DNA of 64,000 nucleotides from Streptomyces halobius (GTDB taxonomy: Bacteria > Actinomycetota > Actinomycetes > Streptomycetales > Streptomycetaceae). How positions within the stretch are numbered: position 1 is the stretch's first letter; each line of letters starts with the position of its first letter. The stretch lies in assembly GCF_023277745.1 (NCBI RefSeq), contig NZ_CP086322.1, positions 2,232,001 to 2,296,000 of the forward strand. The letters are read 5' to 3'. Shown here piece after piece: positions 52,285 through 61,178 of this stretch. The notes below the pieces were generated by a model. It ran no database searches. It was not told the DNA's origin and saw only the letters and a program-made list of their open reading frames with translations. A program made the translations under genes and the position numbers.

Positions 52285-53301
52285 TCAGTTCCGCAGAGCA
52301 GGGACAATGCCCGCCCCGTACCCGTCGATGACGTTCTCCCGGGCGTCATGCATGGCGTAAACCGCGAACTGGTCGACGCCCAATGCCTTCAGCTCCCTCA
52401 ACTTCTTGATGTGTTGCTCTTTCGTGCCAATGACGCAGAACCGGTCGACGATCTCGTCGGGCACGAAGGCGGTGTCAGGATTCCCGGCGCGACCGTGATG
52501 GGCGTAGTCGTAACCCTCGCGTTCCTTGATGTAAGCGGTGAGGGCCTCGGGTACCGCGTCGGAGTGTTCCCCGTACTTGGCGACGAGGTCGGCGACGTGG
52601 TTGCCGACCATGCCGCCGAACCATCGGCACTGCTCGCGCGCATGCGCAAGCGCGGCAGGCGAGGTGTCGTCGGTGAGGTAAGCGGGTGCGGCCACGCAGA
52701 TCGTCACCGACGACGGGTCGCGGCCCGCGGCAGCCGCCGCGTCGCGTACCGCCTTCACCATCCACTCCGTCAGGTACGGGTCGGCCAGCTGGAGAATGAA
52801 GCCGTCGGCCTGCTGTCCGGCCAGGGACAGCGCTTTCGGGCCGTACGCCCCCATCCATACCGGAAGGCGCCCGTCCCGTACCCAGGGAATCCGCAGTCTC
52901 CGGTCATCCACCTCGGCCTCCCGGCCCTCCGCCAATTCACGGATGACATGGATCGCCTCTCCAAGCGTGGCCAGCGTGTTCGGCTTGCGTCCGGCCACCC
53001 GCATCGCCGAGTCGCCGCGACCGATACCGCACACCGTGCGGTTGCCGAACATGTCGTTGAGAGTCGCGAACGTCGATGCGGTGACCTCCCATGTGCGGGT
53101 CCCCGGGTTCGTCACCATCGGGCCGACCGTCAGCTCGGTCGTATGTTCAAGAATTTGGCTGTAGATCACGAAGGGCTCCTGCCAGAGCACCGCCGAGTCG
53201 AAGGTCCAGCCGTAGCGAAAGCCGTTGCTCTCGGCGCGCCGCATCAGATCGACGATCGCCGATGCGGGCGGGTCCGTCTGCAGGACGATTCCGAAATCCA
53301 C
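52285..53301 (-). CDS. F420-type LLM class oxidoreductase
   Basis: A 338-residue luciferase-like monooxygenase-family protein with a TIM-barrel, beginning MDFGIVLQTDPPASAIVDL and with TELTVGPMVTNPGTR, TVCGIGRGDSAMRVAGRKP and LPVWMGAYGPKALSLAGQQ. This subgroup is often encoded next to dihydropyrimidinase genes in actinobacteria and is thought to use F420; its reaction is not established to my knowledge. It lies 11 nt after the dihydropyrimidinase gene and is certainly in the same operon. Confidence 0.85.
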   Translation of the reverse strand: MDFGIVLQTDPPASAIVDLMRRAESNGFRYGWTFDSAVLWQEPFVIYSQILEHTTELTVGPMVTNPGTRTWEVTASTFATLNDMFGNRTVCGIGRGDSAMRVAGRKPNTLATLGEAIHVIRELAEGREAEVDDRRLRIPWVRDGRLPVWMGAYGPKALSLAGQQADGFILQLADPYLTEWMVKAVRDAAAAAGRDPSSVTICVAAPAYLTDDTSPAALAHAREQCRWFGGMVGNHVADLVAKYGEHSDAVPEALTAYIKEREGYDYAHHGRAGNPDTAFVPDEIVDRFCVIGTKEQHIKKLRELKALGVDQFAVYAMHDARENVIDGYGAGIVPALRN

Positions 53302-53312
53302 GGGAGTGCCTC

Positions 53313-54704
53313 CTATTTCAGGTACTGACAGGTGGCGCGGGGCGTATACAGGCCGTGGCCCGCACGGCCGGTGAACTCGCGTTGGTCGATGACGGGTTCA
53401 CCGCGTGACAGGACGGTCTCCACGCGCCCCGTGACCCGCTTGCCCTCATACGCCGAGTAGTCGACGTTCATGTGGTGCGTCGCGGCCGACATGACCTGCT
53501 CGGCGGCCGGGTCGTAGATGACCACGTCCGCGTCCGCGCCCGGTGCGATCGTGCCCTTCTTGCCGTACAGCCCGAACATACGGGCCGGGTTGGCGCACGC
53601 GATCTCGATCCAGCGGCGGCGGCTGATGCGCCCGTCCACGACCGCCTGGTGGAGCAGGTCCATACGGTTCTCCACCCCGGGCAGACCGTTGGGGATCTTG
53701 GAGAAGTCGCCGCGGCCCAGTTCCTTCTGGCCCGCGAAGCAGAAGGGGCAGTGGTCGGTGGAGACCACCTGAAGGTCGTTGGTGCGCAGGGCCCGCCACA
53801 GCGCCGCCTGGTGCTCATGTGGCCGCAGAGGGGTGCTGCAGACGTACTTCGCGCCCTCGAAGTCAGGCTCGGCGAGGTTGTCCGTGGACAGATACAGGTA
53901 CTGCGGGCAGGTCTCCCCGAATACCGGCAGCCCCTTGTCCCTGGCCGCCGTCAGCTCCGCGACGGCCTCCTCGGCCGACACATGCACCACATACAGCGGG
54001 GAACCCGCCACCCGCGCGAGCTGGACCACCCGGTGTGTCGCCTCCGCCTCCAGCAACGCCCTGCGCACCTCACCGTGATACCGCGGGTCGGTCTCGCCTC
54101 GTTCCAGCGCCTGCCGCACGAGCACATCGATCGCGATGCCGTTCTCCGCGTGCATCATGATCAGCCCGCCGTTGTCCGCGGCCTGTTGCATCGCCCGCAG
54201 GATCTGCCCGTCGTCGCTGTAAAAGACCCCCGGGTACGCGGTGAAGAGCTTGAACGAGCTCACTCCTTCGCTCACGAGCCCGTCCATCTCTCGCAGCGAT
54301 GACGCGTTCACGTCGGACAGAATCATGTGGAAGCCGTAGTCGATCGCGCACTGGGCGTCGGCCTTGGCGTGCCAGACATCCAGCCCTTCCCGCAGCGACC
54401 TGCCGGCCGGCTGGATGGCGAAGTCGATGATCATGGTGGTGCCGCCCCACGCTGCCGCGCGCGTGCCCGTTTCGAACGTGTCGGAGGCGAAGGTCCCTCC
54501 GAACGGCATTTCCATGTGTGTATGCGCGTCGACACCACCCGGAATGACGTATTTGCCCGAAGCGTCGATGACACGCTCCGCGGTCCATTCCTGCGTTCCG
54601 GCGGAAGCGATGGCCACGATGCGGGTGTCTTCGATCAACACGTCCGCGTGGGTCTCGTCGGCGGCCGTGATGACCAGGCCACCGGTGATCAGAGTGCGGG
54701 TCAT
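53313..54704 (-). CDS. hydA: Dihydropyrimidinase (hydantoinase)
   Basis: A 463-residue amidohydrolase that opens dihydrouracil or hydantoin rings. The binuclear metal site is complete: GVDAHTHMEMPF, the carboxylated Lys in SSFKLFTAYPG, His in MMHAENG and VVHVSAEEA, and Asp in VVSTDHCPFC. The C-terminal NPARMFGLYGKKGTIAPGAD is the family closing block. The ATG at 54704 has GGAGG upstream. With the aminotransferase and amidohydrolase at 56.8-59 kb it gives the route from dihydrouracil to beta-alanine and malonate semialdehyde. A decayed second copy lies just upstream. Confidence 0.93.
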   Translation of the reverse strand: MTRTLITGGLVITAADETHADVLIEDTRIVAIASAGTQEWTAERVIDASGKYVIPGGVDAHTHMEMPFGGTFASDTFETGTRAAAWGGTTMIIDFAIQPAGRSLREGLDVWHAKADAQCAIDYGFHMILSDVNASSLREMDGLVSEGVSSFKLFTAYPGVFYSDDGQILRAMQQAADNGGLIMMHAENGIAIDVLVRQALERGETDPRYHGEVRRALLEAEATHRVVQLARVAGSPLYVVHVSAEEAVAELTAARDKGLPVFGETCPQYLYLSTDNLAEPDFEGAKYVCSTPLRPHEHQAALWRALRTNDLQVVSTDHCPFCFAGQKELGRGDFSKIPNGLPGVENRMDLLHQAVVDGRISRRRWIEIACANPARMFGLYGKKGTIAPGADADVVIYDPAAEQVMSAATHHMNVDYSAYEGKRVTGRVETVLSRGEPVIDQREFTGRAGHGLYTPRATCQYLK

Positions 54705-54873
54705 CCTTCGCGCCTCCCTGCACCCACCGGGCACTTCCGTGATCCCGGTGTAGTCGTCGAGTCGAACCTGATCCTGCGCGCCCGCCGATGACGGCGCGGC
54801 ACGTGCGGTGGAACCGGTCGTGGCACCCCGGCCTCACCGGTGCGAGTCGGTGTCCGCATGAGTCCCAGCGGTC

Positions 54874-55044
54874 TCAGCGCACTGGGCGTCGGACCCGGCG
54901 TGCCAGAGGCCCAGGCCCGCGCGGAGCGACCGGCCGCGGGCTTGGACGGCGAAGTCGTCGATGGTGGTGGTACTGCCCATCGGCGTGCCTCTCATCGGCG
55001 GCGGTGATGATCAGTCCGCCCCGGACGACCGTACGGCTCACCAT
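54874..55044 (-). pseudogene. Decayed second dihydropyrimidinase gene
   Basis: The minus strand opens with an ATG and MVSRTVVRGGLIITAADE, matching the start of the intact hydA (MTRTLITGGLVITAADE). A large internal part is missing. In another frame it continues STTTIDDFAVQARGRSL and LWHAGSDAQCA, matching TTMIIDFAIQPAGRSL and VWHAKADAQCA of hydA. Nothing homologous follows. It is an internally deleted, truncated paralogue. Confidence 0.75.
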
Positions 55045-55628
55045 CTCAGCTCCCTACCTGACGCCACGCCATAGCGGGTCTACACCCGTAGATTCCGGTG
55101 GAGAAGGAGACACCGTAGAAGCATGTCACCCGATGTGGCAATACCGTGACCGTTAATCAGCGGGGACGTTCGTGTTGCCGCGACGATCAACCGGCCGGTT
55201 CAACGGGCGGGCGGTCCGTGGGGGTGTTCCGGCGCGCGGAGGGGTGCGGAGCGGCCGTGGTGGGCAGGTAACAGCCGACACCGGCGGGCGGTCCTTGCCA
55301 TTGGCCCTTGCCGGGGGAGCCCGTATGCCGTACGCGGAGGACACCGGGGCGGGCTCGGGTCCGACGCATCGGAGACACGCAGGACGGACAACCAACCCCA
55401 CGGACAACGTAGGAGCCACGTCAGGATCACCTACGAACCACGCACGAGCCGCACCAGGACCTCGCACGGGCAACGTACGAGCGACGCAGGACCCGCAGGA
55501 CCACGCACGAACGACGCGCCAACGACACAGAGATCACGCACGCACCATGCACGGACCACAAACCACGAACCCGACGAACGAGGAACTCGACGAACGAGCA
55601 CACAGGACATCAGAAAGGGCGACACGTC
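55045..55628. other. Intergenic region with low-complexity ACG-rich sequence
   Basis: 584 bp. CGGGTCTACACCCG at 55075-55088 is a small palindrome that could serve the leftward operon. From about 55430 to 55610 the sequence is a degenerate run of CGCACGA/ACGAACG units. No gene is credible in any frame. Confidence 0.5.
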
Positions 55629-56513
55629 ATGGAGCAGAGCACGCCGTGGGAGTTCTCCGACGACCGCGGGCGCCTGGCGGTGGCCGGGGGCCGACCGGCA
55701 AGGATCGTCGCGTACATACAGGCGGGAGCGACGCTGTGGGACCACGGCATACGTCCGGTGGGGCTCTTCGGGTCCCCGCACGACGGCACCGGGCCCGACC
55801 CGGCCAAGGGAGGTGAGCTGCCGCTCACGGAGATCCCGTATCTCGGTTCGGGTGGCGCGCTGCACCCGGACACCCTCCTGGAGGCGGAACCGGATCTCGT
55901 GGTGGCCGTGACCTACGACTGCGAGCAGGTCTACGGCCTGGAGTCGAAGACGGCGCTGGAGCTGGAGGCGCATGTCCCCGTGGTGACCGTCGCGGTGGGG
56001 CCGGGGCGGGGGCTCGCCGAGGTACGGGAGCGGTTCGCGGCGCTCGCCGGGTCACTGGGGCGAGGTGAACCGCTGTCGGTGGCACGGGAGTTGGACGCCG
56101 CGGAGGATGCCCTGCGGCAGGCGTCCGGGGGCCCCGACGCTCCCCGGGTGCTGGCGCTGTCGGCCGCGGGGCCGGAGCGGGTGCATCTGGCCCGGCCCGG
56201 CTCCTGGCCGGACCTGCGGGCACTGGCCGAGCACGGCGTCGGGCTGCGGGAACCGCCGGCGGGCCCCGGCACGAACTGGACCACGGTCGGCTGGGCGGAG
56301 GCTGCCGAGCTGGCTCCGGACATCGTGCTGAGTGACGCCCGGTTGAACGCCGCCCGGCGCGAGGAGCTCCGGGCCGTCGCGGCCTGGCGCGCGATCGAGG
56401 ACAGCGCGAGCGTGCTGCCGTGGAATCCGGAGTCCCCGTGCAGCCGTCGCGCACACACCCGCTTCTTCACGCTGCTCGCGGAGACGATACGAGAGCGCGC
56501 CGCCAGGGCGTAG
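55629..56513 (+). CDS. Periplasmic-binding-protein-like (TroA/FepB type) protein without signal peptide
   Basis: A 294-residue protein with the helical-backbone binding fold of iron/cobalamin receptors: ARIVAYIQAGATLWDHGIRPVGLFG, LHPDTLLEAEPDLVVAVTYD, VPVVTVAVGPGRGL and LAPDIVLSDARLN. Typical members are secreted lipoproteins. Here the N-terminus (MEQSTPWEFSDDRGRLAVAG) has neither a signal sequence nor a lipobox Cys, and no upstream start in frame adds one. It is therefore predicted to be cytosolic. No transporter genes are adjacent. Confidence 0.75.
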   Translation: MEQSTPWEFSDDRGRLAVAGGRPARIVAYIQAGATLWDHGIRPVGLFGSPHDGTGPDPAKGGELPLTEIPYLGSGGALHPDTLLEAEPDLVVAVTYDCEQVYGLESKTALELEAHVPVVTVAVGPGRGLAEVRERFAALAGSLGRGEPLSVARELDAAEDALRQASGGPDAPRVLALSAAGPERVHLARPGSWPDLRALAEHGVGLREPPAGPGTNWTTVGWAEAAELAPDIVLSDARLNAARREELRAVAAWRAIEDSASVLPWNPESPCSRRAHTRFFTLLAETIRERAARA

Positions 56514-56747
56514 CGGGCAGAGTCCCCGCGCGTCGGATACCGACCTGCCGAGCCCGGTCCCGGGAGCGCCGGATCGCCCGGCGGTCCCGGACGCACAGCG
56601 AGACGCGGCACTTCCATGACCGCCACCGCCTCTCTCAGCGGAACTCCCACGGCTGTCACCGCCTCTGTCAACCGCATCTCTCAACAGCGCCACGGAGGGC
56701 AGGAAGTTACGAGGACGTCACGGCAGCCCGGTGACCCCACACCGACG

Positions 56748-56776
56748 GGGGGCGGGTGACAACGCTGCCCGCCCCC
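56748..56776 (-). terminator. Hairpin downstream of the aminotransferase gene
   Basis: Perfect 9-bp stem GGGGGCGGG / CCCGCCCCC with an 11-nt loop, 21 nt beyond the stop of the leftward aminotransferase gene. Confidence 0.75.
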
Positions 56777-56796
56777 ACCACAGCTCTCCCCTCCCG

Positions 56797-58119
56797 CTAA
56801 GAAGCCGCCGTCCGCGACTGCGCCTCCCGCAACGCCTCTCCGAGCAGCCCGGCGCCCTCCTCCGCCTCCGCCACGGTCAGGGAGAGCGGCGGCGCGATCC
56901 GCAGGGTCGCGCCCGTCTGGCCGCCCTTGCCGATGAGCAGGCCGCGCTCCCGGGCCGCCTCCAGTACCAGTGACGCCGCCTCGGGCGACGGCTCGTCCGT
57001 GCCGGGGCGGACGACGTCGACGCCGATCATCAGGCCCCGGCCGCGTACTTCCCGTACGGCATCGAGCCCGGCGGCAAGGGCCCGCAGCCGCTCGATGAGC
57101 AGGCCGCCGACCCGACGGGCGTTGCCCTGGAGATCGTGTTCGAGGAGGTAGGAGAGGTTGGCGAGGCCGGCGGCCATGGTGACCGGGCTGCCGCCGAAGG
57201 TGGAAATGGAGTTCGCGGAAAGGGTGTTCACCACCTCGGCACGGCCCACCACACCACCGATCGCCATGCCGTTGCCGATGCCCTTGGCGAAGGTGAGCAG
57301 ATCCGGCGGGCCCTTGCCGGCGTGTGCCTGCCAGCCCCAGAAGTGGTCGCCGGTACGGCCCCAGCCGGTCTGCACCTCATCGCTGACCCAGAGGATCCCG
57401 TGCCGGTCGAGCACCTCGCGGAACGCCGCGTACAGACCGTCCGGCGGCGCGGTGAACCCGCCGACGCCCTGCACCGGTTCGGCGATCAGCGCGGCGACAC
57501 CGCCCGCGGTCTGCTGGAGCATGTCCTCCAGGTCCGCGACGCAGGCCGCGATGTACTCCCCGTCAGAGAGACCGGCGTACGGGCCCCGCGAGCGCACCCC
57601 GCCGTGGACGTACAGCGTCTGGAAGGGCGAGAGGCTGGTCGGCGACCAGCTGGTGTTGCCCGTGACGCCGACGGTGGAGAACGAACGGCCGTGGTAGCTG
57701 TTGCGCATCGCCAGGATCTGGTTGGAACGGCGGTACGCGGTGGCCAGCAGTATGGCCGCATCGTTGGCCTCGGTGCCGGAGGTGGTGAAGAAGACCCGGG
57801 CGTCGGGGATGCCGGAGAGCGCCGCGATCCGCTCCGCCAACTCGACCATGGGGCGGGAGAGATAGAGCGTCGAGGTGTGGATGATGCGGCCGGCCTGTTC
57901 GCTGACGGCCTTGGTCACCTCGGGCAGCGCATGCGCCGTCATGGTGGTGAGGATGCCGCCGAAGAAGTCCAGATAGCGGTTGCCCTCGGCGTCCCAGACG
58001 TGCCGTCCCTCGCCGTGGGTGAGCTCCAGCGGATGTTCGTAGTAGAGGCTGAGCCAGGAGGGCAGGACGGCTTGGTGGCGGGCGTGCAGGGCGGCGGTGT
58101 CCTGGGGGGTGTGCGTCAC
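56797..58119 (-). CDS. Class III aminotransferase (beta-alanine/omega-amino acid)
   Basis: A 440-residue PLP enzyme. The cofactor pocket includes FFTTSGTEANDAAI, NSYHGRSFSTVG and SDEVQTGWGRTGDHFWG; the Schiff-base Lys is in LLTFAKGIGNGMAIGG. In the pyrimidine route it would transaminate beta-alanine to malonate semialdehyde. The GTG start overlaps the amidohydrolase stop by 4 nt (GTGA), so the two are translationally coupled. A longer frame to 58173 is not needed. Confidence 0.88.
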   Translation of the reverse strand: MTHTPQDTAALHARHQAVLPSWLSLYYEHPLELTHGEGRHVWDAEGNRYLDFFGGILTTMTAHALPEVTKAVSEQAGRIIHTSTLYLSRPMVELAERIAALSGIPDARVFFTTSGTEANDAAILLATAYRRSNQILAMRNSYHGRSFSTVGVTGNTSWSPTSLSPFQTLYVHGGVRSRGPYAGLSDGEYIAACVADLEDMLQQTAGGVAALIAEPVQGVGGFTAPPDGLYAAFREVLDRHGILWVSDEVQTGWGRTGDHFWGWQAHAGKGPPDLLTFAKGIGNGMAIGGVVGRAEVVNTLSANSISTFGGSPVTMAAGLANLSYLLEHDLQGNARRVGGLLIERLRALAAGLDAVREVRGRGLMIGVDVVRPGTDEPSPEAASLVLEAARERGLLIGKGGQTGATLRIAPPLSLTVAEAEEGAGLLGEALREAQSRTAAS

Positions 58120-58958
58120 GGCCGCACCAGTCCCTCGTACGCGTCGGGGCGGCGGTCGCGGTAGAACGCCCACTGCTGACGCACCTCGTCGATCATCCCG
58201 AAGTCGAGGTCGCGGACGAGCAGCTCCTCCTTGGAGTCGCCGGCGACGTCACCGACGAACTGACCGCGCGGATCCACGAAGTAGCTGGTGCCGTAGAAGT
58301 CGTTGTCGCCGTACTCCTCGACGCCGACCCGGTTGATCGCCGCGATGAAGTACTCGTTGGCGACGGCGGCCGCTGGCTGCTCCAGCTTCCACAGGTAGGC
58401 GGACAGACCGCGGGAGGTGGCGGAGGGGTTGTAGACGAGCTGGGCGCCGTTGAGGCCCAACTGCCGCCAGCCTTCCGGGAAGTGGCGGTCGTAGCAGATA
58501 TAGACGCCGACCTTGCCGACGGCGGTGTCGAACACCGGCCAGCCGGCGTTCCCCGGCTTGAAGTAGTACTTCTCCCAGAAGCCCTTGACCTGCGGGATGT
58601 GGTGTTTCCGGTAGGCTCCCAGGACCGTTCCGTCGGCGTCGATCACGGCAGCGGTGTTGTAGTAGAAACCGGGCTGCTCGACCTCGAAGACCGGGACGAC
58701 GATGACCATGCCGGTCTCGCGCGCCAGGTCCCGCATCCGGCGTACGGTCGGACCGTCGGGCACCGGCTCGGCCCAGCGGTAGTGCTCCGGCTCCTGCACC
58801 TGACAGAAGTACGGGGCGTTGAAGACCTCTTGGAACCCGATCACCTTCGCGCCCTGCGCGGCCGCCGCTCTGGCGTGTTCCTCGTGCTTCGCGATCATCG
58901 ATTCGGTGTCGCCGGTCCAGGTCGCCTGGACCAGTGCGGCACGCACAACATCGGCCAT
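58116..58958 (-). CDS. Nitrilase-family amidohydrolase (beta-ureidopropionase/N-carbamoyl amidase)
   Basis: A 280-residue carbon-nitrogen hydrolase. The Glu-Lys-Cys triad is in FQEVFNAPYF, YRKHHIPQ and VYICYDRHFPEG; FWEKYYFKPGN and NPSATSRGLSAYLW are typical of beta-ureidopropionases and N-carbamoyl amino acid amidases. It should hydrolyse N-carbamoyl-beta-alanine released by dihydropyrimidinase. AAGGAG precedes the ATG at 58958. It is the first gene of a two-gene operon with the aminotransferase. Confidence 0.9.
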   Translation of the reverse strand: MADVVRAALVQATWTGDTESMIAKHEEHARAAAAQGAKVIGFQEVFNAPYFCQVQEPEHYRWAEPVPDGPTVRRMRDLARETGMVIVVPVFEVEQPGFYYNTAAVIDADGTVLGAYRKHHIPQVKGFWEKYYFKPGNAGWPVFDTAVGKVGVYICYDRHFPEGWRQLGLNGAQLVYNPSATSRGLSAYLWKLEQPAAAVANEYFIAAINRVGVEEYGDNDFYGTSYFVDPRGQFVGDVAGDSKEELLVRDLDFGMIDEVRQQWAFYRDRRPDAYEGLVRP

Positions 58959-59106
58959 GAGCTGCTCCTTTGTCGATGCGCCAGCCTGCGGCCACGCGGG
59001 ATCCACGACGCTGATCTACGCGTGTGGAGGTGACCGTAAGCCCCGTCACGCACGGTGGCAAGACCATCTCCCACGCGGCGCGTCCGAGACGGGCGGCGGA
59101 CAGCGC

Positions 59107-60657
59107 TCAGGCATGGACGTCGCACCCCGCGGCGCGCAGGGCGTGCGCGATATCGCTGTGCCGGTCCCGCGAGACGGTCGCGGCCGCGTCGAGGAGCAGC
59201 GGCCCGAGCGGGTCCGGGGCGACGGCTGCCGCCGCTGCGCACTCCTCCGCCGTACGGACCCGTACGAGCGCGGCCAGCAGCTCCAGAGACTGTGCGGCGC
59301 GCCGCCGGGCGAGCAGCTCCAGGGCGGCGTGTGCCACCTCTTCGACGGGGCGTGCCACGCTCTGCCGGAGCAGGCCGGCGCTGTCCTCCGTACGGTCTGC
59401 GGCGGCCAGCGCGTCGGCGGCCGCGGCGAGCCCGGCGGGTGGTAGCGAGGCGACTTCCCAGAGCAGGGTGGGGACATCGGAGCCGAGGCCGGAATCCTCC
59501 AACCAGTCGATGAACAGCGGCAGTTCGGGAGCCGGGCGGCTCGCGGCCGTACACAGTTCGGCATACGCCGACCCGCCGCCCCCGGACGCACGCAGCCGCG
59601 CCAGGCGCGCTACGGCGTCACCGATGGCCTGCCTCGCCTCCTCGTCGACGGGGGGCACGGCCGGGACGGACGCGGCATCCGCGCCATCCCCCGGCGGCCC
59701 TTCCTCATACGCCCCGGCGAAACGGGCGCCGCGCGGGGCGGTCACGGGCTCGGCCGGCGCGCCTCCCTCGGCCGGTGCCCCGTCGAGCGCAGGCTCCGGG
59801 GCCATCGACGGCAGCAGCGCCGCGACGTCCTGCTCGTCCGCGCCCTCGTCCGCCGGCTCCAGCCCGGCGAAACGGGCGCCGCGGGGGCGGGGGGTGTGCG
59901 CCTTGGGCTTGCCCTTGTTCCTGCCCTTTCCCTTGTCCTTGCCCTCGGAGAACTTCTTGCCCTCGGGGAGCTTCTTGGCCTTGGCGAGCCTTTTGGTTTT
60001 GGTGCGCGGTCGGGCGGGCTGGTCGGCGGCCGGCCCGGGAGCCGGGTCGGCGGCCGGGTCCGGCATCTGGCCAGTGGGCGGCTCGGGAGTCGGACCGGCG
60101 GGCGCGTTCACGGCCGGTTCGGACACCGGCCGTCCCATCGACCGCGTCTCGGTCCGGGTGAGCGTCTCCAGACGTGCGCGGAGCTCGCGGACGCGGACGC
60201 CGGCGCGGGCGTGGTCGTCGTGGGCCCAGGCCAGCTCCTCGGTCAGACGCGCCTCCTCCGGGGTGCCCACCGCTGCCCACACCGCCCCCTGGAGTTCACG
60301 AGCGCGGAGCGCCGCTTGCCGGTGCTCGCGCAGCATGACCTCCAGACGGTGCTGCAGTGCGGGCTTGCCGCCTGGCTGCGCGTCGTGGTCCGCGACCGCG
60401 CGCGCGTGCAGCCGCCGGGCGCGCGGGCCCGCGGTGCGTACGGCCTCGTCACCCTCCAGCCCCGCCAGGTCGTGCAGCATCGACTCGACCACGTCCCACG
60501 GCGGTACGTCCCGCCCGTCCAGACAGGCGCGCAGGCCCTCCGGGTCGCGATGCGCGAAGACTCCGTACCAGCCGGACTCCGCGTCGAGCAGCGACGCGAG
60601 CCCGGTCAGGAAGTGTGCAAACTCCTCGACCGGTCCGAGGAGTTGAGTGTCCGACAT
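59107..60657 (-). CDS. Unrecognised Ala-rich protein with duplicated RGARFAG motif
   Basis: A 516-residue protein of unknown function. Residues 1-170 are helical and partly coiled-coil-like (HRLEVMLREHRQAALRARELQ). Residues 175-275 are a Pro-rich then strongly basic stretch (TKTKRLAKAKKLPEGKKF and GKDKGKGRNKGKPKA), probably disordered and able to bind nucleic acid or acidic partners. RGARFAG occurs twice (after TPRP and after VTAP), about 50 residues apart, flanking an acidic segment. Residues 340-516 are helical, Ala/Leu-rich. There is no signal peptide or membrane helix. The gene stands alone. Confidence 0.65.
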   Translation of the reverse strand: MSDTQLLGPVEEFAHFLTGLASLLDAESGWYGVFAHRDPEGLRACLDGRDVPPWDVVESMLHDLAGLEGDEAVRTAGPRARRLHARAVADHDAQPGGKPALQHRLEVMLREHRQAALRARELQGAVWAAVGTPEEARLTEELAWAHDDHARAGVRVRELRARLETLTRTETRSMGRPVSEPAVNAPAGPTPEPPTGQMPDPAADPAPGPAADQPARPRTKTKRLAKAKKLPEGKKFSEGKDKGKGRNKGKPKAHTPRPRGARFAGLEPADEGADEQDVAALLPSMAPEPALDGAPAEGGAPAEPVTAPRGARFAGAYEEGPPGDGADAASVPAVPPVDEEARQAIGDAVARLARLRASGGGGSAYAELCTAASRPAPELPLFIDWLEDSGLGSDVPTLLWEVASLPPAGLAAAADALAAADRTEDSAGLLRQSVARPVEEVAHAALELLARRRAAQSLELLAALVRVRTAEECAAAAAVAPDPLGPLLLDAAATVSRDRHSDIAHALRAAGCDVHA

Positions 60658-60705
60658 GCCTTCACCTCTCCCCCCGTAGACCGGACCTACCGGCCCGCCC
60701 GCATT

Positions 60706-61070
60706 TCACACCAGACATGTTTCGGCAGGGATAACAGCAGCGCTCCAGGGAGTTTCCCGGAGCGCACACCGGCCATCACCGCGGGGCCGGCTCAGAGGTC
60801 CGACTCCGACCGGCTGGTTCTCGACGAAGAAGTCGCCTTCGATGTTCTCCCGGGACCATTCCGTGGCGCGATCCAGCTCCGCTTCGCGGAACGCCGTGAG
60901 GATCACCCGGTTCCCCGTCAGGGGCGTCGATGGTCACGTCGGAGGTGAACCAGGCGGTGTCCGCGGGGCCCTCGATGCGCACTTCCCTCGGGGTGGCGGC
61001 TCGGAGGGCGGTCGCCGGCTCCGCGAGGTCCTGCCCGCCGGCGGCGAAGCTCACGGTGGTGCTCCCGCGG
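60706..61070 (-). pseudogene. Frameshifted fragment, family unrecognised
   Basis: The minus strand reads GSTTVSFAAGGQDLAEPATA and TAWFTSDVTIDAPDG in one frame, then RVILTAFREAELDRATEW and ENIEGDFFVENQPVGVGPL in another. Removing one base from the C4 run at 60913-60916 joins them into one continuous reading frame ending at 60706. Upstream of 61070 the matching frame changes again. It could be a decayed gene or contain sequence errors. The remaining parts of 60658-61178 show nothing else. Confidence 0.4.
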
Positions 61071-61178
61071 CTCCGGCTCACCAAGAGACGAGCAGGAGGT
61101 CCTGGTACCGCATCCGCCGTAGGCGCACCAGGACGGGGGAGCCGTCCGGTCCCGGGATGGCGGCCAGGACACCAGGCG

